A stretch of DNA of 53,137 bases from positions 1-53,137 of the forward strand of contig NZ_JHVH01000025.1 in NCBI RefSeq assembly GCF_000620045.1, read 5' to 3'. The DNA is from Halomonas halodenitrificans DSM 735 (lineage in GTDB: Bacteria; Pseudomonadota; Gammaproteobacteria; Pseudomonadales; Halomonadaceae). Below, piece by piece: positions 17,804-26,778 of the stretch (the stretch's first letter is position 1; the number at the start of each line of letters is the position of its first letter). The translations under genes and the position numbers were made by a program. A model generated the notes under the pieces. It made no database searches, was not told the DNA's origin, and saw nothing but the letters and a program-made list of their open reading frames with translations.

Positions 17804-20647
17804 ATGAGTGACCCGAATGTAATGGAGCGCTTTACCCTGAGCCTGGACGGCACCGAGGTCAGCGCCTGGCCCGGAGAGACCCTCTGGCAGGTGGCCAAGC
17901 GTGCCGGCGAGACCATTCCCCACCTGTGCTTCAAGGACGCCCCCGGCTATCGTGCCGATGGCAACTGCCGCGCCTGCATGGTCGAGATAGAGGGTGAGCG
18001 GGTGCTCGCCGCCAGCTGTATCCGCCAGGCCGCCCCCGGCATGGTGGTGAAAAGCGCCGGCTCCGAGCGGGCCCGCGAGGCGCGGGAAGAGGTGCTGGCG
18101 CTGCTGCTGGCCGACCAGCCCGAACGCGATGCAAGCCCCGACCGGTCGAGCCATCTCTGGGCCATGGCCGACGGGCTTGCCATCGATGCCGCGGCGGTGC
18201 GCGAGCGCCTGCCGGCCCGGGCCGAGCGGGCGTCGCCAACGGTGCATCATGTTGCCGAGCGGGCGAGCTCACTGCCCCATGCCCGGGGGCATGACGCCAG
18301 CCACTCGGCGATGAACGTCAACCTGGACGCCTGCATCGAGTGCGGCCTGTGCGTGCGTGCCTGTCGTGAGGTGCAGGGCAATGACGTGATCGGCCTGGCC
18401 CATCGCGGCGCGGCGGCCAAGATCGTCTTCGATTTCGATGACCCCATGGGGGAGAGCACCTGTGTGGCTTGTGGCGAATGCGTCCAGGCCTGTCCCACCG
18501 GGGCGCTGATGCCGGCGACCCTGGTCGACGACGCGGGCCGCGGCGACTCCGCCGTGGCCGATCGCCGCGTCGACTCGGTCTGCCCCTACTGCGGGGTGGG
18601 CTGTCAGCTGACCTACCACGTCAAGGACGAGCAGATCCTCTTCGCCGAGGGGCGTGACGGCCCTTCCAACCAGGGGCGGCTCTGCGTCAAGGGCCGCTTC
18701 GGCTTCGACTACCCCAATCATTCGGCGCGACTGACCCGGCCGCTGATCCGCCGGGAGGGCGTCGCCAAGAGGGTCGACCCCGATTTCGACCCGGCCGACC
18801 CCCTGACCCACTTCCGGGAGGCGAGCTGGGAGGAGGCGCTGGACCTCGCCACCGAGGGGCTCACCGCACTCAAGGCGAGCCAGGGTCCCGAGGCGCTGGC
18901 CGGCTTCGGCAGCGCCAAGTGCTCCAATGAAGAGGCCTGGCTGTTCCAGAAGCTGGTGCGTACCGGGTTCGGCTCCAACCACGTCGACCACTGCACCCGG
19001 CTGTGCCATGCCAGCTCGGTCGCCGCCCTGATGGAGTGCCTGGGTTCCGGCGCCGTCACCGCCTCCTTCATGCAGGCGCTCGAGGCCGATGTGGTGATCC
19101 TCACCGGCTGCAATCCGGCGGTCAATCATCCGGTAGCGGCCACCTATTTCAAGCAGGCGGCCAGGAACGGCACCCGGCTGATCATCCTCGACCCCCGCGG
19201 CCAGGCGCTGGATGCCTATGCCTGGCGCAGCGTGCGCTTCTCGCCGGGCGGCGATGTGGCGCTGCTGAATGCCATGTTGAACGTGGTCGTCGCCGAGGGC
19301 CTTTACGACCGGGCCTATATCGATGCCCATACCGAGGGCTTCGAGGCGCTGGCGACGAGCGTGGTCGACATGACCCCCGAAGCCATGTCGCCGCTGTGCG
19401 GCGTGGAGGCCGCCACCATCCGCGAGATCGCGCGTGCCTACGCCACCGCCGACGCGGCGATGATCTTCTGGGGCATGGGGATCTCCCAGCATGTCCATGG
19501 CACCGACAACGCGCGCTGCCTGATCTCCCTGGCACTGGCTTGCGGCCAGACCGGGCGGTCGGGAACCGGCCTGCACCCGCTGCGTGGCCAGAACAACGTC
19601 CAGGGGGCCTCGGATGCGGGCCTGATTCCCATGGTACTGCCCGACTATCAACCGGTAGGCGACGCTCAGCTACGCGCCGCCTTCGAGGAGCTGTGGAACA
19701 CCGAGCTTGACCCCGAGCCGGGGCTCACCGTGGTGGAGATCATGGATGCCATCCAGGCCGGCACCATCAAGGGCATGTATATCCTCGGCGAGAACCCGGC
19801 GATGTCCGACCCGGACCTCAACCATGCCCGCCAGGCGCTGGGGGCCCTCGAGCACCTGGTGGTGCAGGACCTGTTCGTGACGGAGACCGCCCAGTTCGCC
19901 GATGTCATCCTGCCGGCCACCGCCTGGGCGGAGAAGGATGGCACCGTCACCAACACCAATCGCCAGGTACAGCTGGGGCGTGCCGCCGTGGCCCCGCCGG
20001 GAGAGGCGAGGCCCGACTGGTGGATCATCCAGGAGGTGGCGCGGCGCTTCGGCCTGGGCTGGAATTACGAGCACCCGCGGGAGGTGTTTGCCGAGATGAA
20101 GCACGGCATGCACTCCCTGGATCATATCAGCTGGGAGCGGCTCGAAAGGGAAGGCTCGGTGACCTACCCCTGCCCCGGCGACGATGTGCCGGGCGCGGAC
20201 GTGGTGTTCAGCGACGCCTTCCCGCGTGCCGGCGGCCGGGCGGCGTTCTCGCCCACTCGGCCGCTGCCACCGGATGAGCCGGTGGATGCCGACTACCCGA
20301 CGGTGCTGACCACCGGACGACTGCTGGAGCACTGGCACACCGGCGCCATGACGCGGCGCAGCCGAGTGCTCGATGATCTGGAGCCGGAAGCCGCGGCCAG
20401 CCTGGCGCCCGCCGAGCTGGGGCGTCTGGGGGTGGCACCGGGAGAGCCGATCACCATCGCCACCCGGCGCGGCACGATCACCCTGATGGCGCGCTCCGAC
20501 CCGGGCATGCCCGAGGGCATGGTGTTCGTGCCCTTCGCCTTCGTGGAGGCGGCGGCCAACCTGCTCACCAACCCGGCGCTGGACCCCTTCGGCAAGATAC
20601 CGGAGTTCAAGTACGCGGCCTGCCGGCTCTCGCCGGCGGCGTCCTGA
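17804..20647 (+). CDS. fdhF: NAD-dependent formate dehydrogenase, molybdopterin alpha subunit
   Basis: This 947-residue catalytic subunit oxidises formate to CO2. Domain order: a 2Fe-2S ferredoxin domain (about residues 1-90, Cys in PHLCFKDA, DGNCRACMVE and ASCIRQ), a His/Cys-rich linker, two 4Fe-4S clusters (CIECGLCVRAC and CVACGECVQACPTGA), an N-terminal 4Fe-4S of the molybdo domain (VCPYCGVGCQL), and the bis-MGD domains. The active-site residue is Cys at about 401 in CTRLCHASSV, so this is a Cys, not a selenocysteine, enzyme. It starts 10 bases after the beta-type subunit. No FdhD sulfurtransferase or small FdsD gene follows, so they must be elsewhere. Its last 41 bases overlap the convergent DMT exporter gene. 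Confidence 0.93.
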   Translation: MSDPNVMERFTLSLDGTEVSAWPGETLWQVAKRAGETIPHLCFKDAPGYRADGNCRACMVEIEGERVLAASCIRQAAPGMVVKSAGSERAREAREEVLALLLADQPERDASPDRSSHLWAMADGLAIDAAAVRERLPARAERASPTVHHVAERASSLPHARGHDASHSAMNVNLDACIECGLCVRACREVQGNDVIGLAHRGAAAKIVFDFDDPMGESTCVACGECVQACPTGALMPATLVDDAGRGDSAVADRRVDSVCPYCGVGCQLTYHVKDEQILFAEGRDGPSNQGRLCVKGRFGFDYPNHSARLTRPLIRREGVAKRVDPDFDPADPLTHFREASWEEALDLATEGLTALKASQGPEALAGFGSAKCSNEEAWLFQKLVRTGFGSNHVDHCTRLCHASSVAALMECLGSGAVTASFMQALEADVVILTGCNPAVNHPVAATYFKQAARNGTRLIILDPRGQALDAYAWRSVRFSPGGDVALLNAMLNVVVAEGLYDRAYIDAHTEGFEALATSVVDMTPEAMSPLCGVEAATIREIARAYATADAAMIFWGMGISQHVHGTDNARCLISLALACGQTGRSGTGLHPLRGQNNVQGASDAGLIPMVLPDYQPVGDAQLRAAFEELWNTELDPEPGLTVVEIMDAIQAGTIKGMYILGENPAMSDPDLNHARQALGALEHLVVQDLFVTETAQFADVILPATAWAEKDGTVTNTNRQVQLGRAAVAPPGEARPDWWIIQEVARRFGLGWNYEHPREVFAEMKHGMHSLDHISWERLEREGSVTYPCPGDDVPGADVVFSDAFPRAGGRAAFSPTRPLPPDEPVDADYPTVLTTGRLLEHWHTGAMTRRSRVLDDLEPEAAASLAPAELGRLGVAPGEPITIATRRGTITLMARSDPGMPEGMVFVPFAFVEAAANLLTNPALDPFGKIPEFKYAACRLSPAAS

Positions 20648-21530
20648 CCACCAGCACCACGCCGGCGATGGCGATGGCCATGCCGGCCAGCGATGCGGGC
20701 GGCAGGGATTCCTCGAACAGCCACCAGGCCTGCAGGGCGGTGACCGGGGGCACCAGGTAGAACAGGCTCGCGACCCGGGAGGCCTCGCCGCGCTGGATCA
20801 GCGCCATCAGCAGCAGGATGGCGCTGATCGAGAGCACCAGCACCAACCACCCCAGGGTCAGGGCGAAGGTGGGCGTCCACACCACGCTGCGCTCCTCGAA
20901 GAGCGCCGCACCCAGGCCGAACAGCGCCACCGTGGCCAGGTACTGAACCACGGTGCCCGAGAGCAGTGGCATGCCGGTGCAGTAGCGCTTCTGATAGAGC
21001 GTGCCGCCGGTAATGCCCAGCAGCGCGACCAGCACGGCGCCCAGTGCCCCCAGGCCGAAGCCCTGGAAGAGGCCGTCGCCCGGGTCGAGCTTGCCGCCCA
21101 GCACCAGGACGACCCCGGCCAGTCCCAGCAGCAGTCCCAGCCACTGACGCGGCGCCAGCCGCTCGCCCAGCAGGGGGCCGGCGAGGCCCGCCGTGAGCAG
21201 CGGCTGCAGCCCTACCAGCAGCGAGGCGAGCCCCGCCGGCATGCCCAGGTAGATGCCGTAGAAGACGCCCCCCAGATAGGCCCCGTGCACCAGCAGCCCC
21301 GAGACGGCGATATGCCCCCATAGCCGCGCGCCGTGGGGCCACTCGCCGGAGAGCCAGTGGGCCAGGGGGGCCAGCAGTACCAGGGTCAGGGCAGAGCGAA
21401 TGAACAGGAAGGTGAAGGGCTCGCTGTAGGGCAGGCCGAACTTGGCGCCGATGAAACCGGTGCTCCATAGCGCCACGAACAGCAGCGGCATGGCGGCGAG
21501 CCACAGGCGATGGGAGGGCATGGCTGACAT
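20607..21530 (-). CDS. EamA/DMT-family exporter
   Basis: This 307-residue inner-membrane protein has ten hydrophobic segments in two EamA repeats (about residues 8-140 and 160-295), the drug/metabolite transporter pattern. Family marks include LLFVALWSTGFIGAKFGLPYSEPFTFLFIR and GEASRVASLFYLVPPVTALQAWWLFEE. I start at the ATG preceded by AAGGATG; longer starts are possible. The substrate is unknown. It converges on the formate dehydrogenase gene with a 41-base overlap of coding ends, so no terminator can separate them. Confidence 0.85.
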   Translation of the reverse strand: MSAMPSHRLWLAAMPLLFVALWSTGFIGAKFGLPYSEPFTFLFIRSALTLVLLAPLAHWLSGEWPHGARLWGHIAVSGLLVHGAYLGGVFYGIYLGMPAGLASLLVGLQPLLTAGLAGPLLGERLAPRQWLGLLLGLAGVVLVLGGKLDPGDGLFQGFGLGALGAVLVALLGITGGTLYQKRYCTGMPLLSGTVVQYLATVALFGLGAALFEERSVVWTPTFALTLGWLVLVLSISAILLLMALIQRGEASRVASLFYLVPPVTALQAWWLFEESLPPASLAGMAIAIAGVVLVVRTPPARAGRPRT

Positions 21531-21940
21531 TCGAGCATCCTTGCGTTGGGGAAGGGGCATTTTCGCCTCTCGCCTTCGAGATTGCCAAGCCTCTGGTCGT
21601 TGCGCCGGGCATTGGTCCTTTGGTCGTAGGCTATTATTTTCTGGAAAATTGGTCAGACCAACATTTTGTCATTGCTTACAATATATTGGCGCCGATATCC
21701 GTGAAGATGCTGGCGGGTGACGGTCGCGGCAGCGTTGAATCGTGTCGTTGGCCGAGCACGGGGCTTTCGCTAGTTTTCCACAGAGCGCACGTGCGCTTCT
21801 CGTTCCGTGCTCGATGGAGTCGAGCGTGGGTCTTCGGGGTCGCTGCAGCGCCTCCGAACGGCGAATCGATCCAGGGAAGATAACAACAAGACTCGGTCGT
21901 GTCCCCGCTGGGCCGGCCACCGTCATCTGGAGTTTATCTC
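21531..21940. promoter_or_regulatory. 410-base intergenic region with TRAP operon control signals
   Basis: No gene is seen here. The first part is the DMT exporter promoter on the minus strand. The middle (21630-21690) is AT-rich and holds the operator at 21649-21661 and -10-like hexamers TACAAT (21677-21682) and TATATT (21682-21687). The remaining 250 bases are a long GC-rich leader before the TRAP binding-protein gene. Confidence 0.5.
21649..21661. promoter_or_regulatory. GntR/FadR-type operator upstream of the TRAP operon
   Basis: The 13-base sequence TTGGTCAGACCAA is a perfect palindrome about a central A. It matches the TGGTNNNACCA form bound by GntR-family regulators of the FadR subfamily such as PdhR and LldR. 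It lies just upstream of the -10-like hexamers, the place for a repressor. No GntR gene is in the window. Confidence 0.6.
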
Positions 21941-23101
21941 ATGCAAGACGACAAGCAGCCGTCACGCATCATGACATCACCCGGCGATACAATTACTGGC
22001 CAGCGCGAGCCAGACCGTCGCCGCTTCCTCAAGGCCGCCGCCGTCGGTTCTGCCGCCGCGGTGGCGGCTCCCTGGATCGGTAACGCCCAGGCCCAGGAGG
22101 GGATTCGCATCCGCATGCAGTCCTCGTGGCAGCCGGGTACCGTCGGCTATCGAACCTTCGAGGCCTGGGCCAAGGGGGTCGTCGAGTCCACCAGCGGCGA
22201 GGTCAATATCGAACCCTTCCCCGCGGGTGCCGTTGCCGGGGCCTTCGAGGTCGCCGATGCCGTACGCAACGGTGTGCTCGACGGCCAGAACTGGTTTACC
22301 GTCTACTGGCCAGGCAAGATGCCGGCCGGCGTCTTCCTGACTGCCTATCCCATGGGGCTATCCTTGCCTCACCAATGGGACATGATGTTCGGCGCCTACG
22401 GCGGCCTGGATATCGCCAAGGACCTCTACCGCAAGCAGGGCCAGGAGCTGCTGGGCTATGTCCACCACGATCTCAACCTGATCCACTCCAAGGTGCCGCT
22501 GCGCAGCTTCGATGACTTCGACGGCGTCAAGATTCGCATGCCTGGCGGGATCGTCGCCGAGACCTTTGCCGCCATGGGGGCACGCACCACGCTGTTGCCC
22601 GGTTCCGAGGTCTACCCGGCACTGGAAAAGGGCACCATCGATGCCGCCGACTTCACCGGTGCGGCGGTCAACTTCGAGCTGGGCTTCTGGCAGGTGGCCG
22701 ATTACATCATCATGGGCCCGCCCTCCACGCCTTGCCTGCACCAGTCAGTCGACCTGATGGATATTGCCGTCAATCGTCGCGTTTTCGAGCGCATGTCCTC
22801 CCAGACCCAGGACCTGATGCATGACCTGGTAGCCGCTTACTCCCGCGAGCACTATGCGGCGATTCAGAAGGCCAACGCCGAGGCCTGGCCCCAGTATCGC
22901 GAGAAGGGCGTGGAGATCATCCACCTGTCGGAGGAAGATGCCACCCGCTTCCGCGAAGTCTCCATTCCGCTGTGGTTCAAGTGGGCCAACAAGGACCCGG
23001 ATGCCGCACGCCTGTTCAAGGCGCATCTCGATACCATGATGGATCCCGCGGTGGCACTGATCACCCCTGAAGACATCAAGGACTACGAGCTCAACGTCTG
23101 A
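21941..23101 (+). CDS. TRAP transporter substrate-binding protein (DctP type), Tat-exported
   Basis: This 386-residue periplasmic protein captures an organic acid for the TRAP permease downstream. It has a twin-arginine signal: DRRRFLK at about residues 25-31, a hydrophobic Ala-rich run and AQA cleavage. The mature part carries the conserved stretch GVKIRMPGG near residue 195, whose Arg normally binds the carboxylate of the ligand. I start at the ATG after GGAG; the frame is open 14 codons further. Tat export, the size and sequences such as LPGSEVYPALEKGTIDAADF suggest the alpha-keto acid or mannitol/chloroaromatic branch of DctP proteins. Confidence 0.87.
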   Translation: MQDDKQPSRIMTSPGDTITGQREPDRRRFLKAAAVGSAAAVAAPWIGNAQAQEGIRIRMQSSWQPGTVGYRTFEAWAKGVVESTSGEVNIEPFPAGAVAGAFEVADAVRNGVLDGQNWFTVYWPGKMPAGVFLTAYPMGLSLPHQWDMMFGAYGGLDIAKDLYRKQGQELLGYVHHDLNLIHSKVPLRSFDDFDGVKIRMPGGIVAETFAAMGARTTLLPGSEVYPALEKGTIDAADFTGAAVNFELGFWQVADYIIMGPPSTPCLHQSVDLMDIAVNRRVFERMSSQTQDLMHDLVAAYSREHYAAIQKANAEAWPQYREKGVEIIHLSEEDATRFREVSIPLWFKWANKDPDAARLFKAHLDTMMDPAVALITPEDIKDYELNV

Positions 23102-23119
23102 GCTGCCGGCTCGACACTG

Positions 23120-23153
23120 CCGGGTGTTGCGGTCCGGGGACCGTAACACCCGG
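23120..23153 (+). other. Long stem-loop between TRAP binding-protein and permease genes
   Basis: A 15-base stem (CCGGGTGTTGCGGTC with GACCGTAACACCCGG, one G-T pair) closes a 4-base loop 18 bases after the binding-protein stop. There is no T-run. It probably sets the ratio of binding protein to permease by mRNA protection or partial termination. Confidence 0.6.
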
Positions 23154-23242
23154 TGTCCCGGGCATATCGTTCAACCCCGCATTGGTCGGGTCGCCGATCC
23201 GTCGCTATCGCCGGGAGGTGATGGCATCGCGGAGGAGTCTTC

Positions 23243-25441
23243 ATGAATCTAGAGATCAACTTCATCCTGCCGCACTGGCTCTACTGGTCGGTGCTGGTCC
23301 TCCTGCCGCTGGCGGTCATGTTCTTCGTCGACCGCAGCTTCCGCCGGGGAGCCAGCATCGATGGCGGCGAGATCGCCGAGGTGCCGGCCGGTGAGGAGGT
23401 AGAGGTCGGCTACCGGCCTCCCGGCAACGTCTTTACCCTGCTCATCGATCGCGTTTCCGGCTTCTTCGGCCGTTACGTGGCCTACTGGTCGCTGATTGCG
23501 CCCTTCGTGTTCGCCTATGAAGTGCTGATGCGCTATGCCTTCAACTCGCCGACCAACTGGGCTCATGAGTCGATGACCCTGATGTTTGGCATGCAGTACC
23601 TGATGGCCGGCGCCTTCGCCCTGCGCGAAGGCGGCCACGTGCGCGTGGATATCCTCTACCAGCGCGCACGGCCGCTGACCCGGGCGGCCCTGGACCTGCT
23701 GACGTCGGTGTTCTTCTTCATCTTCACCCTGGCGCTGCTGGTCACCGGCTGGAAGTTCTTTTCCCAGTCGGTGAGCGACCGCCTCTTCTTCGGTTCCAGT
23801 TATGCCAACGAGGTCTCCTTTACCGAGTGGGCCGTGCAGTACTACCCGGTGAAGTTCATGCTCTTCTTCGGGGCACTGCTGCTGTTGCTGCAGGGCATTG
23901 CCCAGCTGATTCGCGACGTCCAGGCATTTCGACATCACCGCGCACGGGAGGGGCGGGGGCGTGGCTTCGCCCATCTGCTGGTGGCCCTCGGCGTGGTGCT
24001 GGCCGCCTGGACCCTGTTCGAGATGGTCAATATCGCCGTCACCGACTATGAGAGCCTCGCGGGCAGTCTCGAGAACAGCTTGAGCCGCGTGGGCATCGGC
24101 GGGCTGACCCTGCTGATGTTCGGCACCCTGATGGTGGTGCTGGTGGCGGGTCTGCCCCTGGCCTTCGTGACCGGCGGCCTGGGAGTCGTCTTCCTCTACC
24201 TGGTCGGCGACCAGGCCATGCTCAACCTGATGCCCTCGCGTATCTTCCCGATGATGACCAACTACCAGCTGTCGGCGATTCCGTTATTTATCTTCATGGC
24301 GTCGGTGCTGGAGAAGGCGGGGATCATCGAGGAGCTGTTCGATGTCGTCTACAAGTGGATGGGGGGACTCAAGGCGGGCCTGGCCATCGCCACGGTCATC
24401 GCCTCGACGCTGCTGGCCGCCATGGTGGGGGTGATCGGCGCCGCGGTGGTGACCATGGGGCTGATCGCCCTGCCGGCGATGCTCAAGCGAAACTATGATC
24501 CCGAGATCGCCATTGGTTCCATCATGGCCGGCGGCACCCTGGGTATCCTGATTCCCCCCTCGATCCTGGCCATCATCTACGGCGTCATCGCCCAGCAGTC
24601 GGTAGGGGAACTCTATCTCGGCTCGCTTCTCCCCGGCCTGCTGCTGGCCTCCATGTATGGTTTCTACTGCTGGATGCGCGGCACCCTGAACGTCAACATG
24701 GCACCGCCGATGCCGGTCGAGGACCGGGTCGACATGGGCGAAAAGCTGCGCCTGCTGCGCAATATGCTGGCCCCCATCGTGCTGGTGGTACTGGTGCTGG
24801 GAATCATCTTCACCGGCATCGCCACGCCGGTGGAGGCGGCCGGCATCGGCACCTTCGGGGCCCTGGTGGTGGCCGCGATGCACCGGCGCCTGACATGGCC
24901 CAACCTGCATGCCGCCTGCATGACCACCTTGGTGGCGTCGGCCATGGTGATGTGGATCATCTTCGGTGCCAGCATCTTCGTCGGCTTCTATATCCTTCAG
25001 GGGGGTCAGACCTTCGTGCAGGAGCTGATCACCGGCGCGGGCCTCGGCCCCTATGCGGTGCTGGCGGTGATGATGGTGTTGCTGGTCGCGCTGGGCATGT
25101 TCCTGGACTGGGTGGGCATCCTGCTGCTGGCGGTGCCGATCTTCGTGCCGCTGATCAAGGGGCTCAGCTTCGATGGCGTATTCGGCCTTCCCGGGGTGGC
25201 GCCCGCCGATGTCTCGCTGTGGTTCGGGGTCATCTATCTGGTCAATATGCAGATGTCCTTTCTCAGCCCGCCGTTCGGCTACGCACTCTTCTATATCAAG
25301 GGGGTGTGTCCCCCCCATATCACCATGGCGCAGATCTTTCGTTCCTCGTTCCCCTTCCTGGCGCTGCAGGCGGTGGGCCTGTTGCTGGTGATCCTGTTCC
25401 CGGCACTGGTGACCTGGTTGCCCAATCTGGCCTATGGCTGA
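23243..25441 (+). CDS. TRAP transporter permease, fused small and large subunits (DctQM)
   Basis: This 732-residue inner-membrane permease joins the four-helix DctQ domain (about residues 70-235) to the DctM domain (about 265-730) in one chain. DctQ marks include WAHESMTLMFGMQYLMAGAFALREGGHVRVDI. DctM marks include MLKRNYDPEIAIGSIMAGGTLGILIPPS and FLSPPFGYALFYIKG. DctM drives solute uptake with sodium or proton. The protein has one extra N-terminal membrane helix (residues 8-30) before DctQ. It starts at the ATG after GGAGG and forms an operon with the upstream binding protein. Confidence 0.92.
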   Translation: MNLEINFILPHWLYWSVLVLLPLAVMFFVDRSFRRGASIDGGEIAEVPAGEEVEVGYRPPGNVFTLLIDRVSGFFGRYVAYWSLIAPFVFAYEVLMRYAFNSPTNWAHESMTLMFGMQYLMAGAFALREGGHVRVDILYQRARPLTRAALDLLTSVFFFIFTLALLVTGWKFFSQSVSDRLFFGSSYANEVSFTEWAVQYYPVKFMLFFGALLLLLQGIAQLIRDVQAFRHHRAREGRGRGFAHLLVALGVVLAAWTLFEMVNIAVTDYESLAGSLENSLSRVGIGGLTLLMFGTLMVVLVAGLPLAFVTGGLGVVFLYLVGDQAMLNLMPSRIFPMMTNYQLSAIPLFIFMASVLEKAGIIEELFDVVYKWMGGLKAGLAIATVIASTLLAAMVGVIGAAVVTMGLIALPAMLKRNYDPEIAIGSIMAGGTLGILIPPSILAIIYGVIAQQSVGELYLGSLLPGLLLASMYGFYCWMRGTLNVNMAPPMPVEDRVDMGEKLRLLRNMLAPIVLVVLVLGIIFTGIATPVEAAGIGTFGALVVAAMHRRLTWPNLHAACMTTLVASAMVMWIIFGASIFVGFYILQGGQTFVQELITGAGLGPYAVLAVMMVLLVALGMFLDWVGILLLAVPIFVPLIKGLSFDGVFGLPGVAPADVSLWFGVIYLVNMQMSFLSPPFGYALFYIKGVCPPHITMAQIFRSSFPFLALQAVGLLLVILFPALVTWLPNLAYG

Positions 25442-25541
25442 GGGTGTTTTGTTACATTCCCACACAAAATGATCTGAACTCCCTCGGCCGAGGGTCGTCA
25501 CAGGGAGGCACATACATATTGCAGTACCCTTGGAGGTATCT

Positions 25542-25928
25542 ATGAAACGCATGACTGCTCTGTTCTCCGCCGCCCTGCTCAGTGCCGGCCTGCTAACCGC
25601 CACTGCCCACGCCCAGGAGGACTCCGCAGCCAATGCCACCGGGCAGGCCCAGGCCACTGCGCCGGCTCAGGACTTCTCCGATGCCCAGCTCCAGCAGTTC
25701 GCCGACGCCTCTCAGGAGATCGCCGTGTTGTCCCAGGACTACACCGAGCGCCTGCAAGCCGCCGAAGGGGAAGAGGCACAGCAGGAGGTGCGCATGGAAG
25801 CCAACGAAGAGATGGTCAACGTGGTGGAAGACAGCGGTCTCGACGTGGATACCTTCAACGCCATCGGTCAGGCCATTCAGCAGAATCCCGAGCTGATGAA
25901 GCGCGTTCAGGAAATGGCCCAGTCGTAA
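25542..25928 (+). CDS. Secreted DUF4168-type protein
   Basis: This 128-residue small protein begins with a Sec signal (about residues 1-25, cleavage after AHA). A Gln/Ala-rich linker and a helical domain with DFSDAQLQQFADASQEIAVLSQDYTERL and FNAIGQAIQQNPELMKRVQ match the DUF4168 family in layout. It lies in the periplasm or is exported, and the function is unknown. The ATG follows TGGAGG and a terminator follows directly, so it is probably a single-gene transcript. Confidence 0.78.
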   Translation: MKRMTALFSAALLSAGLLTATAHAQEDSAANATGQAQATAPAQDFSDAQLQQFADASQEIAVLSQDYTERLQAAEGEEAQQEVRMEANEEMVNVVEDSGLDVDTFNAIGQAIQQNPELMKRVQEMAQS

Positions 25929-25967
25929 GACTCGCCCGATCTACTGCCGACTCCCATCGGCATTCCT

Positions 25968-25992
25968 GGCCACCCTACGGGGTGGCCTTTTC
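25968..25992 (+). terminator. Rho-independent terminator after the DUF4168 gene
   Basis: The stem GGCCACCC/GGGTGGCC closes a TACG loop and is followed by TTTTC, 39 bases after the DUF4168 stop. Confidence 0.85.
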
Positions 25993-26098
25993 ATGGTACG
26001 CCAGGCAGGGCGGCCATGACTCCCGCGATGACCGCGCCTGATAGGGCCGTCGCCCAGGCTGACTACGCGGACGCCACCCCGTGCCATCGTCGTGCCCG

Positions 26099-26587
26099 CT
26101 ATTCGGCGGCGTTGTCGTTCGCCATGTCGCGAATATCGAATTCATTGAAGGCGTCGAGCGGGTCGATGAAGGCGATGAAGAGCGTACAGGCTTCCTCGGA
26201 CCGGCAGGTGACGCTATGGGGCTTGCGTGCCGGGCCATGGGCATAGGTGCCGGGGTTAAGCATGACCGGCTCCTGGCCATCATAGGTCACCTCCATCTCG
26301 CCCGAGACCAGCACCATGCGCTCCGGCGAATTGTGCCAATGGCGGGCGACCTCCGCTTTGCCGGGCACACGATAGAAGATGTCCACGTTCGGTTCGGCCG
26401 GCTCGCCATGGAGCACGGCGATTTCGCAGCCGTCGGGCATGAAGGCCGGACAGCCGCCCCACTCGAGCGAGGAGGCATTGGCGGTACGAGCGATGGCCTG
26501 TTCCTGCGCCCAGGACGAGGGAGCGGCGGTGATCACTAGCAGGGCTCCCAGTGCCAGGAGCGGATGCCTTGCAATATGCAGTGTCAT
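26099..26587 (-). CDS. Periplasmic cupin-domain protein
   Basis: This 162-residue protein has a Sec signal (about residues 1-29, SSWAQ) and a single cupin fold. The first metal-ligand motif is HWHNSPERMVLVSGEMEV and the second is GTYAHGPARKPHSV, with the His/Glu ligands a cupin needs. The substrate is unknown. I start at the ATG preceded by AAGGAGG, 29 codons inside a longer open frame. It is divergent from the HxlR regulator at 26779, which may control it. Confidence 0.82.
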   Translation of the reverse strand: MTLHIARHPLLALGALLVITAAPSSWAQEQAIARTANASSLEWGGCPAFMPDGCEIAVLHGEPAEPNVDIFYRVPGKAEVARHWHNSPERMVLVSGEMEVTYDGQEPVMLNPGTYAHGPARKPHSVTCRSEEACTLFIAFIDPLDAFNEFDIRDMANDNAAE

Positions 26588-26778
26588 GTCATCCTCCTTC
26601 GAGTCGTTAGTGTCTCTGGTGCGATCGAATGAGACCCGATGCATGGGAAAGGCTCGCACCGAGGGCGGCCTCACAGCTAGTTCACGATCTGAACCCGGCC
26701 GATATAGTTTCTGAACTCCCCGTTGAGCAGTGGATCTGCCAGACTTGGAGGAAGACCAGGGTAAGAAAAGAGCCCACG

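Noticed and set aside
17804..20647. Selenocysteine formate dehydrogenase
   Set aside because: There is no in-frame TGA at the active site; the position is a Cys codon.
25482..25495. CCCTCGGCCGAGGG palindrome after the TRAP permease as a terminator
   Set aside because: No T-run follows and the arms leave no loop, so support is too weak to list it as a terminator.
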